A stretch of 64,000 nt of DNA from Candidatus Woesearchaeota archaeon. GTDB taxonomy: Archaea; Nanobdellota; Nanobdellia; Woesearchaeales; DSVV01. Below are positions 26,976 through 33,935 of this stretch, piece by piece; position 1 is the first letter of the stretch, and each line of letters opens with the position of its first letter. The position numbers were made by a program, and so were the translations under genes. The notes below the pieces were generated by a model. The model worked only from the letters and a program-made list of their open reading frames with translations, searched no databases and was not told where the DNA came from. The stretch lies in NCBI GenBank assembly GCA_016192995.1, contig JACPTB010000001.1, positions 129,110 through 193,109 of the forward strand, written 5' to 3'.

Positions 26976-27063
26976 AACCAAAATACTTCAAAATAAACAA
27001 AACAAGTAAGATTATAACCACATAGACTAATATTTTAATGTCTGGTACCTTTTTCATTGCCAT
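26968..27063 (-). CDS. 31-residue membrane peptide
   Basis: A short frame MAMKKVPDIK followed by one hydrophobic segment (ILVYVVIILLVLFIL) and KYFGYV. It lies just ahead of, and overlaps by 8 bases, the next small membrane protein, which suggests translational coupling. Start could also be the ATG at 27057. It is below the length usually annotated but its position and composition support expression. Confidence 0.45.
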   Translation of the reverse strand: MAMKKVPDIKILVYVVIILLVLFILKYFGYV

Positions 27064-27117
27064 AGTCTTATTTGAGCAAAACAAGTATAAAAAGCTTTGC
27101 AATGAAGAGATGCTATG

Positions 27118-27630
27118 TTATTGCAGCATCTCAACAATCTTCTCGCCAAAAGCTGTTGCTGCTGCTGGACCGTCTGCTGTTACCAGTCCTTCATCTACTA
27201 CTACTGACTCATCAACAAAAATTGCGCCAAAATCATGCAACACTTCAGATTGCTGACCATCTTCATTCCAAATAGTTGCAGATTTACCTTCTAATACTTC
27301 TGCTTTTGCTAACACCATTGGTGCAATGCAAATCGCTGCTAAAGGGAGGTGTTTTCTCTGTGCTGTCCGCAAAAGAGTAAGCACTTCTTTATGATCTGCG
27401 AGACTAGGCGCTCCTGGACCGCCAATAACTACAATAACATCGTAATTCTGGACCTTTGCATCTTTTACTGCTAGTTCTGCTTCAACTTTTCCTTTGAATT
27501 TATCAACACAAATACCTTTTTTAATAGATGCTGTACTACAAAAAATACTGTGTTCTTCCAACACTCTTTTAGTTTCAGTATATTCATGAGGCTGAAAACC
27601 TTCTTGTGCAATAATAATCAATGCTTTCAT
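27118..27630 (-). CDS. DJ-1/PfpI family protein
   Basis: A 170-residue protein with the flavodoxin-like fold of class I glutamine amidotransferase relatives. The glycine-rich VVIGGPGAPS is followed by the nucleophile elbow LAAICIAPMVLA, with Cys at about 101. The conserved early Glu that activates it is plausible at about 15 (HEYTE). Family members act as deglycases, chaperones or proteases. The specific role is open. Start ATG at 27630. Confidence 0.88.
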   Translation of the reverse strand: MKALIIIAQEGFQPHEYTETKRVLEEHSIFCSTASIKKGICVDKFKGKVEAELAVKDAKVQNYDVIVVIGGPGAPSLADHKEVLTLLRTAQRKHLPLAAICIAPMVLAKAEVLEGKSATIWNEDGQQSEVLHDFGAIFVDESVVVDEGLVTADGPAAATAFGEKIVEMLQ

Positions 27631-27683
27631 AAGATCATCTAGATTATTGATAATGGTTTATATAGTTTTTTATGAAGTAATAC

Positions 27684-27718
27684 CAGACATAAATAACTCA
27701 TAACAATTGTTATGTCTG
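27684..27718. repeat. Hairpin beside the 52-bp repeat
   Basis: CAGACATAA (27684-27692) pairs with TTATGTCTG (27710-27718) around a 17-base loop. It immediately precedes the left copy of the 52-bp repeat, and part of its right arm (TTATGTCT) is absent at the right copy. Confidence 0.45.
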
Positions 27719-27774
27719 ATAAACATTAGTAAGCGATTTGTTTTATGATTTACTTTTGTCGCTTACTAATGTTT
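27718..27774. repeat. 52-bp palindromic repeat, left copy
   Basis: From GATAAACATTAG to CTTACTAA (27718-27769) this is identical to 29107-29158. Arms AAACATTAGTAAGCGA and TCGCTTACTAATGTTT (27721-27736, 27759-27774) form a perfect 16-bp inverted repeat with a 22-base loop. Identity resumes upstream (ATAACAATTG at 27700-27709, matching 29097-29106) across an 8-base indel. The two copies bracket a two-gene segment, like an attachment or recombination site. Confidence 0.75.
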
Positions 27775-27929
27775 GGAAAATTATTTAAACTTAGTAGTTT
27801 ATCTCTAATACCATCGTGGGTTTTATAGGTAGAGGCGATTGACAGTGTATATATTTGTATATTAATATAGCAAATAGAAGGATTTATAAACTTAAAGATA
27901 AAATTCAATAATAAAAAGAGGGAACTAAA

Positions 27930-28160
27930 ATGGAATATCTTCAAGTCACTAAGCAGAATAGGGATGTTATTCTTGAGTTATTAAGAAAAGATGTAGACAA
28001 AGAAGGATTTATAATTGATAAAAAAACTGGAAAAAAATTGGTTTGCCCTTATTCAGGAAGTCATATTCATTCTGAGGATTTTTCTATTCTTCCTGGTTCT
28101 GCAACCTTTGTAACTAATAAATCTTATTGCTTTGCTGAACATATTGTTTCTCATAAATAA
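27930..28160 (+). CDS. Hypothetical 76-residue protein
   Basis: Not recognised. It has a helical first half (QNRDVILELLRKD) and a second half with CPYSGSHIHSEDF and YCFAEHIVSH, where two Cys and several His could bind a metal. AGAGGGA lies seven bases before the ATG. It is the first of two genes between the 52-bp repeats, 8 bases from the second, so the two probably act together. Confidence 0.6.
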   Translation: MEYLQVTKQNRDVILELLRKDVDKEGFIIDKKTGKKLVCPYSGSHIHSEDFSILPGSATFVTNKSYCFAEHIVSHK

Positions 28161-28168
28161 GAGGTAAC

Positions 28169-29002
28169 ATGGTTGGGGGAAAAGATAGTAAACTTAATGA
28201 GAAAGATAGGAAACAAAAAGAAAGCCAAGAAAGGGTAATTGCTGGTATAAGGGTAATTGAGTCTATTGTTTCAAAGGTTGTTGCATCTCCATCTGAAATT
28301 TTATCGGGATTAAAGCAAATTCTATTTTTTTATCGACTCATCCCAAAGAAATGGAAAGAAAAAGCATTCTGGGTTTTTGAGAAACTCTGGGCAAAGAAGA
28401 AAGTAGTTATATCTACAGACCCAGAAAAACCCGAGCAAATATATGAAGTAATCTTTGAGGATGATAAATTAAAATCATTATATAATATGTTACCACAAGT
28501 AGATCAACCAATTATGCTACAGGGTAAGTCTATGATAAATTTAATTGACAAAGGATTGCATTCTGATTCTGATGTTATTAAAGCAACCGTAGAAGAAAAA
28601 TATGGACAAAGAGGGTTAAATATTGTAAATATGCTAACAACTAAAAATATACAAGAAGTATTGGACGAAATAGAAACTGAAAAAATAACTCAACAAAAGG
28701 ATTTTGAAAAAAAGTTTAATGATTGGGCTTACAATTATGATTCTTTAGCTGTTTTGGTTTCGCCTAGCGAACTTACAAACACTAAAAATGTTAATAGCAA
28801 GATTATGGCAATTGCAAAGAGCACACGAAAAAACTATATTTTAATAAATATATCTGGAAAGATGGAAGATTGTACACAATTAATTAATACTATCTCACAA
28901 TTAAAAGAAAATAAAGAATTGAAATATGAAAATTTTACTTATGATATCTCTGATTCTGGATTTTGTAAGTCTTTAAGAGGTAAAATAATTTTCAAAAGTT
29001 AG
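28169..29002 (+). CDS. Hypothetical 277-residue protein in the repeat-bounded cassette
   Basis: Not recognised. The N-terminus is Lys/Glu-rich and probably coiled coil (about 5-35), then basic-hydrophobic (FFYRLIPKKWKEKAF). The rest looks alpha/beta with YDSLAVLVSPSEL and NYILINISG strands. No signal or clear membrane segment. It starts 8 bases after the 76-residue gene with GAGGTAAC as ribosome-binding site. Together they form a two-gene unit bracketed by 52-bp repeats and could be cargo, for example defence genes, but no motif proves it. Confidence 0.6.
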   Translation: MVGGKDSKLNEKDRKQKESQERVIAGIRVIESIVSKVVASPSEILSGLKQILFFYRLIPKKWKEKAFWVFEKLWAKKKVVISTDPEKPEQIYEVIFEDDKLKSLYNMLPQVDQPIMLQGKSMINLIDKGLHSDSDVIKATVEEKYGQRGLNIVNMLTTKNIQEVLDEIETEKITQQKDFEKKFNDWAYNYDSLAVLVSPSELTNTKNVNSKIMAIAKSTRKNYILINISGKMEDCTQLINTISQLKENKELKYENFTYDISDSGFCKSLRGKIIFKS

Positions 29003-29106
29003 GCAAAGCCGTATAATGCTTGGCATTATGCGAAGAATGTGGGTTAAGAATTTTTGGGAATTCAAAACCTCCGCTCACCATCAAAGGTTCGCTACGATAA
29101 CAATTG

Positions 29107-29158
29107 GATAAACATTAGTAAGCGATTTGTTTTATGATTTACTTTTGTCGCTTACTAA
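29107..29158. repeat. 52-bp palindromic repeat, right copy
   Basis: Identical over 52 bases to 27718-27769, separated by 1389 bases. The last five bases of the right arm differ (AGTGT instead of TGTTT). The preceding 100 bases after the cassette hold a small hairpin (ATAATGC and GCATTAT near 29012-29028) and no gene. Confidence 0.75.
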
Positions 29159-29210
29159 AGTGTAGATAACGCAAAAAACAGAGAAAAAAGAATAAAACTT
29201 ACTTATGTAT

Positions 29211-29624
29211 CTATTCATTAACACCATAACCTTCTTGCAGATAGGTTAAGCATTCGCTTTTGCGGTAATTGTCATCTAAACTTTGACAGAAATTAGGTGA
29301 CTTTGAAGCAACTGCAACAACATAATCAGGGTTGGTAAAACAATTATCTTCAATGCTATTATCTGAAACTTCTTCACAATAAACAATGTTTTCCCGCTCA
29401 TGCATAATTGTTCCATCAAGTTCTGTTGTTACTTTTGTTTTTGTTGGCTTTGTTTTTTTTGTTTCTTCCTTGCTTGGCGAAACATAGGTAACTACAACAG
29501 GAGCCATGGACACTGTTGCTTGAGATGGTTGTGTTTTCTGCTCTGGCACATCTTTTGGAGCAGTATTACATCCAGCAGCAAATGCTAGCAACATAATCAT
29601 TAAGATCAATAACACTTTCTTCAT
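29211..29624 (-). CDS. Predicted lipoprotein
   Basis: 137 residues. The N-terminus MKKVLLILMIMLLAFAAGCN is a signal peptide with a bacterial-type lipobox (AAGC), followed by a Thr/Lys/Pro-rich linker and a C-terminal domain with four cysteines (VYCEEV, DNCF, NFCQSL, SECLTY). A signal peptidase II homolog (53093-53509) is encoded in this window, so processing at Cys19 is plausible. A perfect 25-base palindrome lies 15 bases ahead of the ATG, beside an AAGGGGGT ribosome-binding site. Confidence 0.72.
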   Translation of the reverse strand: MKKVLLILMIMLLAFAAGCNTAPKDVPEQKTQPSQATVSMAPVVVTYVSPSKEETKKTKPTKTKVTTELDGTIMHERENIVYCEEVSDNSIEDNCFTNPDYVVAVASKSPNFCQSLDDNYRKSECLTYLQEGYGVNE

Positions 29625-29638
29625 AGTAAAACCCCCTT

Positions 29639-29663
29639 ATATCAAATTTAATAAATTTGATAT
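29639..29663. promoter_or_regulatory. Perfect palindrome upstream of lipoprotein gene
   Basis: ATATCAAATTTA and TAAATTTGATAT flank one base: a 12+1+12 perfect palindrome ending 15 bases before the lipoprotein start. It overlaps the likely promoter, so it may be an operator; an mRNA hairpin affecting translation is the alternative. Confidence 0.5.
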
Positions 29664-29789
29664 GGACTGATTAGAAAGTAGTAACTTCTCATTAATAAAA
29701 CTATCGTTGTACGTCAGAGAAACTATTATTTTTTGTCACGAACTTATGACGAAAAATGCTGGAATCAAAAAAAATGCCTCAAATTTGCC

Positions 29790-29816
29790 TACCCGACCAC
29801 AGCAAGCTGTGGGGTA
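29790..29816 (-). terminator. Terminator-like hairpin after flavin reductase gene
   Basis: CCACAGC and GCTGTGG (29797-29812) enclose two bases, extended by TACC/GGTA. On the minus strand a T8 tract follows about 15 bases later. It lies 18 bases past the stop of the reductase gene (29834), so it could end that transcript. Confidence 0.5.
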
Positions 29817-29833
29817 TAAGACCCAATTTGTAA

Positions 29834-30553
29834 TCATCCATAAATCTCCTTTTTTATTTTTTCAGCAGGAACATTATGCTCTTTCAATAAACTTTCCATA
29901 GATATAACAAACTCTTTTGGACCGCAAAGATAATATAGTTTATCTTCAAGAAATCCAATGCAGTCTTCTAAAAATTCATAATCAATTCTGCCGCGATGAC
30001 CTTCCCAGTCAGAATGTTCAGGCTCTCGCGTTAAAGTAAATTCAAGCTCAAAATTATTATGGTCTTCCTCTAAGCTAAGAAATTCATCTTTCATAATAAT
30101 ATCCTCCTGTGTTTTATTTGAATAAATCAAATAAACAGCAGTCGGCAGCTTCTGTTCAAGTATATAATAAACAATGCTTCTTAATGGAGCAATTCCTGAC
30201 CCAGCGCCTATTAAAACAACATCGCCTTTCATATCTTCAGTATATACAAATTTTCCAAAAGGGCCTTTTACTTCATACTGTTCTCCTTCTTTAACTTCAT
30301 TGATCCATTTAGGAGAAGTTAATCCTGGATGTTCTGCTTTTATCACCAATTCAATGTAATTTTTAGTAGGGGAAGAAGCAATAGAATATGATCTATTCAC
30401 TTTCTTTTTTTCACCATCTTTAGTTACTTCAATATCATGAACCATAGCAAATTGACCTGGTTTAAAGAGCATCCTCTCTTGATTAACAGCTTCAAACCTA
30501 AATGTTTTAGTATCTGGGGTTTCTTGTTTTACTTGAGTTATTTTCATTAACAT
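29834..30553 (-). CDS. Ferredoxin-NADP reductase-like FAD oxidoreductase
   Basis: 239 residues. FAD-binding NRSYSIASSP (RxYS), a phosphate-binding GPFGKF, the NAD(P)-binding GAGSGIAPLRSI, and the C-terminal YYLCGP are all present. There is no 2Fe-2S cysteine motif, so it is a stand-alone reductase module. It would transfer electrons between NAD(P)H and a ferredoxin, flavodoxin or hydroxylase. The ATG at 30553 follows GGTGAT by three bases; an ATG at 30547 is equally possible. Element P1 lies 20 bases upstream, so the promoter must be within or before it. Confidence 0.88.
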   Translation of the reverse strand: MLMKITQVKQETPDTKTFRFEAVNQERMLFKPGQFAMVHDIEVTKDGEKKKVNRSYSIASSPTKNYIELVIKAEHPGLTSPKWINEVKEGEQYEVKGPFGKFVYTEDMKGDVVLIGAGSGIAPLRSIVYYILEQKLPTAVYLIYSNKTQEDIIMKDEFLSLEEDHNNFELEFTLTREPEHSDWEGHRGRIDYEFLEDCIGFLEDKLYYLCGPKEFVISMESLLKEHNVPAEKIKKEIYG

Positions 30554-30573
30554 CTTATCACCTATTACTTATT

Positions 30574-30734
30574 GAGAACTTTGCAAAATTATGGTTACTG
30601 CCTATTAGGTGAGCATTTTCGAAATATTTATCGGGCAATTTTCGAGGTTCCAGAGAGAAAATTGCTTTGTCAAACATATATCTCAATGCGAACCGGCAGT
30701 AACCCGAGCTTTGCGAGTATTTTGCAAAGTTCTC
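30574..30734. mobile_element. Palindromic element P1
   Basis: 161 bp with perfect 16-bp terminal inverted repeats GAGAACTTTGCAAAAT / ATTTTGCAAAGTTCTC. Inside are a second arm pair (TTACTGCC/GGCAGTAA) and a central stem GCAATTTTC/GAAAATTGC capped by the 13-base loop GAGGTTCCAGAGA (30644-30656). A possible 4-bp target duplication is TATT. It encodes nothing. The loop recurs in P5, P7 and P9, and with changes in P2 and P4. Confidence 0.75.
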
Positions 30735-30780
30735 TATTGTGTTTGAATAAGAGGTGATATAAAAAGTATGCCATAAAGAG

Positions 30781-30936
30781 AGTACGTAATAAGTCTTTAC
30801 TAGGTTTTAGCGCCGGTTCAGCTTCAAATGAGATTAAACATTGGATTTTTCTCTCTGGCACTCCGAAAAATCCCCAAAGTGAATTTGAGTAGAGCTTCAC
30901 AAAATAGGCGCTAAAACCCCAGACTTATTACGTACT
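30781..30936. mobile_element. Palindromic element P2
   Basis: 156 bp with 16-bp terminal repeats AGTACGTAATAAGTCT. A 6-bp target duplication AAAGAG flanks it (30775-30780, 30937-30942). The inner arms GGTTTTAGCGCC/GGCGCTAAAACC and the central stem GGATTTTTC/GAAAAATCC are shared with P5 and P9. Read on the minus strand, the loop is GGAGTGCCAGAGA, one base different from the consensus. It lies between P1 and the pfkB promoter. Confidence 0.82.
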
Positions 30937-30979
30937 AAAGAGAGTAACACATATAAATAGCAATTTCCAAAAATCAGTT

Positions 30980-31957
30980 ATGTTTGATGTAATTACTGTG
31001 GGAAGTGCTGTTATTGATATTTTTGCTTTAACAGATGTTCGAGTAATACATAATTATATCTCTTTCCCTCTTGGAACAAAAATGCTTATTCAACAAACAT
31101 CTCTCTCAACTGGAGGTGGAGCGACAAATACCGCAGTTGCTTTAAGCAGGCTTGGATTAAAAACTGGATGCATCTCTAAGATCGGTTGTGATTACAACGG
31201 TCATTTTCTTTGCGATGAATTAAAAAAAGAGAAGGTAACTTATATTGCGAGCACATGCGATGGAACAACTGCTTATTCCATAATCCTTTCGAGCACCCAT
31301 GCCCGTGATAGAACTATTTTAACGCATAAAGGAATAACAAATGAATTATCTTTTTCAGAAGTCCCAAAAAATAAACTAAGGACAAGATGGTTTTACTTCT
31401 GCACTTTACTTAATTCTGCGTATACCGCCTTAGAGCAATTAGCGATTTATGCAGAAAAAAATAAGATTAAAATTGCTTTTAATCCAACAACATATCTTGT
31501 AAAAAAAGGTCCGAAATATCTCCAAAAAATTTTATCTAAAACTAACATGTTATTTCTTAATCGAGAAGAAGCAGTATTATTAACAAATACCTTAACGAGA
31601 AATAAATCGATGCCCCATCTTCTCAAAGCTTGTTACAAACTTGTTCCTCATATTGTTATTATTACTGATGGAAACAAGGGCGCATATTGTTATGATGGCA
31701 GGTATGTTTATAGTATACCAGCAACAAAGGTAAGAGTAGTTGAAACAACAGGGGCAGGAGATGCGTTTACTTCAACCTTTTTAGCAGGTTTTATTAAAAC
31801 AAAGAATATTGAAAAAAGTTTAAAATTAGCTCTTGTTAATGCACAATCCGTCTTGCAATACCATGGCGCTAAAAATAAATTATTACTCTGGGAAGAAGCT
31901 TTGCAAGAAAGCAAAAAGATAAAATACAAGGTTAAAAAACAGAGGCTATCTTTATGA
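30980..31957 (+). CDS. PfkB/ribokinase family sugar kinase
   Basis: 325 residues. N-terminal VGSAVIDIFA and STGGGATNTAVALSRLGL form the first PfkB signature. The second, TTGAGDAFTSTFLAGF (about residue 258), contains the catalytic Asp and anion hole. ITDGNKGAYCY precedes it. The family phosphorylates ribose, adenosine, fructose and related compounds; the substrate is not predictable. CATATAAATAG lies about 25 bases ahead of the ATG. It overlaps the next small membrane gene by 4 bases. Confidence 0.9.
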   Translation: MFDVITVGSAVIDIFALTDVRVIHNYISFPLGTKMLIQQTSLSTGGGATNTAVALSRLGLKTGCISKIGCDYNGHFLCDELKKEKVTYIASTCDGTTAYSIILSSTHARDRTILTHKGITNELSFSEVPKNKLRTRWFYFCTLLNSAYTALEQLAIYAEKNKIKIAFNPTTYLVKKGPKYLQKILSKTNMLFLNREEAVLLTNTLTRNKSMPHLLKACYKLVPHIVIITDGNKGAYCYDGRYVYSIPATKVRVVETTGAGDAFTSTFLAGFIKTKNIEKSLKLALVNAQSVLQYHGAKNKLLLWEEALQESKKIKYKVKKQRLSL

Positions 31958-32124
31958 ACAACCTTAAGCTTTTTGCCTGGACAGGTATCATTATTACCGT
32001 TGTTCACTTAACTATATATTTCATAAAACCCTATAATTTTGTATTATTTATGATTGGTTTTGGGATTATTTATCTTGTGTTTGTACAGGGGATTAAATAT
32101 ATCAAACACAAATATAACATTTGA
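31954..32124 (+). CDS. Small two-segment membrane protein
   Basis: 56 residues, starting MNNLKLFAWTGIIIT, with two hydrophobic segments (about 8-25 and 31-47) and a basic tail (KYIKHKYNI). Its ATG overlaps the pfkB stop (ATGA), indicating translational coupling. No family recognised; a membrane accessory to the kinase is conceivable. Confidence 0.6.
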   Translation: MNNLKLFAWTGIIITVVHLTIYFIKPYNFVLFMIGFGIIYLVFVQGIKYIKHKYNI

Positions 32125-32147
32125 TTCTAGATAAAAGATAGTAATGC

Positions 32148-32194
32148 ATTAACCATATGCATTAACCATATATAAGAATGGCGATGCCGCGATT
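32148..32194. repeat. 47-bp direct repeat carrying tRNA-Met 3' end, outer copy
   Basis: Identical to 32277-32323. The last 16-17 bases equal the 3' end of the adjacent tRNA-Met gene (acceptor and T-arm half); the first 30 are its downstream flank. Internally, TTAACCATAT occurs twice. Such tRNA 3'-end duplications are the usual footprint of tyrosine-recombinase integration. Confidence 0.8.
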
Positions 32195-32276
32195 ACCACC
32201 AGCTTTTTAATAAAACTTGGGAAAAACACAGCAAGTACAACACTCACGCGGTTCGGTTGTACGAATAAAACAAATA

Positions 32277-32323
32277 ATTAACCATATGCATTAACCATAT
32301 ATAAGAATGGCGATGCCGCGATT
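32277..32323. repeat. 47-bp direct repeat, copy within tRNA-Met 3' end
   Basis: Second copy, overlapping the true tRNA gene (32308-32323). The two copies are 129 bases apart. The 82 bases between them code nothing and hold a hairpin (GTACAAC / GTTGTAC near 32236-32262). Confidence 0.8.
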
Positions 32324-32402
32324 TGAACGCGGGACATCTACGTATCTCAGTAGATAACCTAGTTATGAGCGTAGCACTCTAACCAGGCTGAGTTACATCG
32401 CC
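32308..32402 (-). tRNA. tRNA-Met (CAT) with intron
   Basis: The acceptor stem GGCGATG pairs fully with CATCGCC, discriminator A. D-arm CTC...GAG is present. The anticodon stem CTACG/CGTAG carries loop CTCATAA. A 20-base insert lies after position 37 (canonical archaeal intron site), expected to form a bulge-helix-bulge. T-arm CCGCG-TTCAAAT-CGCGG. The CTCATAA loop fits elongator Met; tRNA-Ile(CAT) is the alternative. CCA is not encoded. Confidence 0.88.
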
Positions 32403-32492
32403 CTTTCTAAGATAAAACTCGTAAAGTACTTTTAAATATTCTGTTTTTGAAAATAGAAACATTTTTATTTAGGAACATTTCTGTGGTGGCTT

Positions 32493-33755
32493 ATGGGTAA
32501 AAAGGGGATATTATTTCTGATCGTTATTTGCATGACAATACTCTCAACAGCGCTGGTAGCAGCAGGCAACGAATCAATTGAACTTAAGCTAAATGAGCAA
32601 ACAACTGTTTCAGGCGTTACTATTTATTTTCATGCATTAGTAAATAATGCTGAAGCGATGTTTAAGTTCAATGGGAAAACTATTTTCCTTAAGCGCGGCG
32701 AAGTAACAAAAGTATCTGGTATGACTGCAACACTTGACCAAGTTCTTAATAAAGCTGACGAAACCAGAGCTTGGATTACGGTAACTATCCCTTTTGTTTG
32801 CGGAGATAATACTTGTGAAGAGAATGAAAAGAATTATTGCTGCAGTGATTGTGGATGTCCTGATGGTTATGATTGCACTGAAGATCAATGTATTAAAGCA
32901 GAATTAAATGAGTGTACAAAAAACAGCGATTGCAAAGCTTCTTCACCATGTGAAAAACCAAGCTGTGAAGGCGCTCCGAGAAAATGTGTTTATAAAAAAA
33001 TTGATGAATGCAGGCATGGCGATAAGTGTTGTCCGGCAGAATGCACGTCTTATGCAAAAGATAATGACTGTAAACAGTTTATAGAATGCACTAAACCAGA
33101 AGAGTGCGATGATAAAGATCCAACTACCAATGACTATTGTTCAGTTCCTGATGCCAAATGTTATCATAGCAAAATCAATAAAAAACAAACTGAGCAGAAT
33201 GTAAGCTCCGCAGCAGCTCCTTCAAATGCAAGTACTATAACAAATGCTTCTAAAACTAATGCTACTGGCGGTGATTTGGCAAATCCAGAGACCTTTAAAT
33301 CAAGCAAAGAAACCATTTTTATAGTTATTATTGTATTGCTTGTGCTTATTTTGATGGTGCTTGGCATATTGATGTATCTTAAACTTAAAAAAGACAAGAA
33401 ATCAAATCATGGTTATGTTGTTCCGGAAAAAGTAGTTGTTGAAGTGAAAGATAAGCCAGCTAGTGATAGTGATGATGAAGCAGAACTTCATCAAGAACCT
33501 GAAGAACACTCTCTTACTAAAGAAGAGAAAGAAAGTCTTAAAGAGCCTGTTATTATTAAGAAAGATGAATATAAAAGTTATGAAAAAGTACATCAAACAC
33601 AGAAACAGAAAGAACTGGAAAAACAGCGGCAAAAACAATTAGAAGAAGAAAAGAAAAAAGCAAAGTTGCATCCACTTCTGAAGAAAGTAGAAGAGCATAA
33701 TAAGAAATTTCAGGACAAACATTCTGAAGAAAAGCTTTCTAAAACTAAAACTTAA
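32493..33755 (+). CDS. Cys-rich surface protein with single membrane anchor
   Basis: 420 residues: signal peptide (1-23, ILFLIVICMTILSTALVAAG), a small N-terminal beta domain, then about 110 residues with more than 20 cysteines in CGDNTC, YCCSDCGC and similar spacing, a Ser/Thr/Asn-rich linker, one membrane segment (about 270-295) and a long charged cytoplasmic tail with coiled-coil character (KQKELEKQRQKQLEEEKKK). Cysteine pairs are probably disulfides outside the cell. Such anchored proteins could mediate cell contact, but the family is unknown to me. Upstream is the tRNA-Met gene. Confidence 0.75.
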   Translation: MGKKGILFLIVICMTILSTALVAAGNESIELKLNEQTTVSGVTIYFHALVNNAEAMFKFNGKTIFLKRGEVTKVSGMTATLDQVLNKADETRAWITVTIPFVCGDNTCEENEKNYCCSDCGCPDGYDCTEDQCIKAELNECTKNSDCKASSPCEKPSCEGAPRKCVYKKIDECRHGDKCCPAECTSYAKDNDCKQFIECTKPEECDDKDPTTNDYCSVPDAKCYHSKINKKQTEQNVSSAAAPSNASTITNASKTNATGGDLANPETFKSSKETIFIVIIVLLVLILMVLGILMYLKLKKDKKSNHGYVVPEKVVVEVKDKPASDSDDEAELHQEPEEHSLTKEEKESLKEPVIIKKDEYKSYEKVHQTQKQKELEKQRQKQLEEEKKKAKLHPLLKKVEEHNKKFQDKHSEEKLSKTKT

Positions 33756-33773
33756 TTTTATTATCTTTGATAC

Positions 33774-33935
33774 GGCTGTGTAGAAAATCTCGGCATAGCC
33801 TCGGTTTTGGTGCCGTGATTATCTCACTTAGTTATAAGAAGGAAAAAATTCCCATTGTAATTTCCTTTTTTCCCACGTATTAATTTGAAGGATAATCACC
33901 AGCATGGCACCAAAAACTACATTTTCTACACAGCC
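33774..33935. mobile_element. Palindromic element P3
   Basis: 162 bp with 15-bp terminal repeats GGCTGTGTAGAAAAT. A perfect 9-bp target duplication CTTTGATAC flanks it (33765-33773, 33936-33944). Inner arms GGTTTTGGTGCC... and ...GGCACCAAAAAC with GATTATC/GATAATC match P8. Its right end reads into the GGDEF gene and supplies the last codons and TAG stop of that protein. Confidence 0.85.

Noticed and set aside
27718-29158. Repeats as integron attC sites
   Set aside because: The arms contain AAAC/GTTT but not the RYYYAAC/GTTRRRY core organisation, and no IntI-type gene is next to them.
32195-32276. Second tRNA gene between the 47-bp repeats
   Set aside because: Only the 3' end of the tRNA is duplicated; no anticodon arm or acceptor 5' strand is present.
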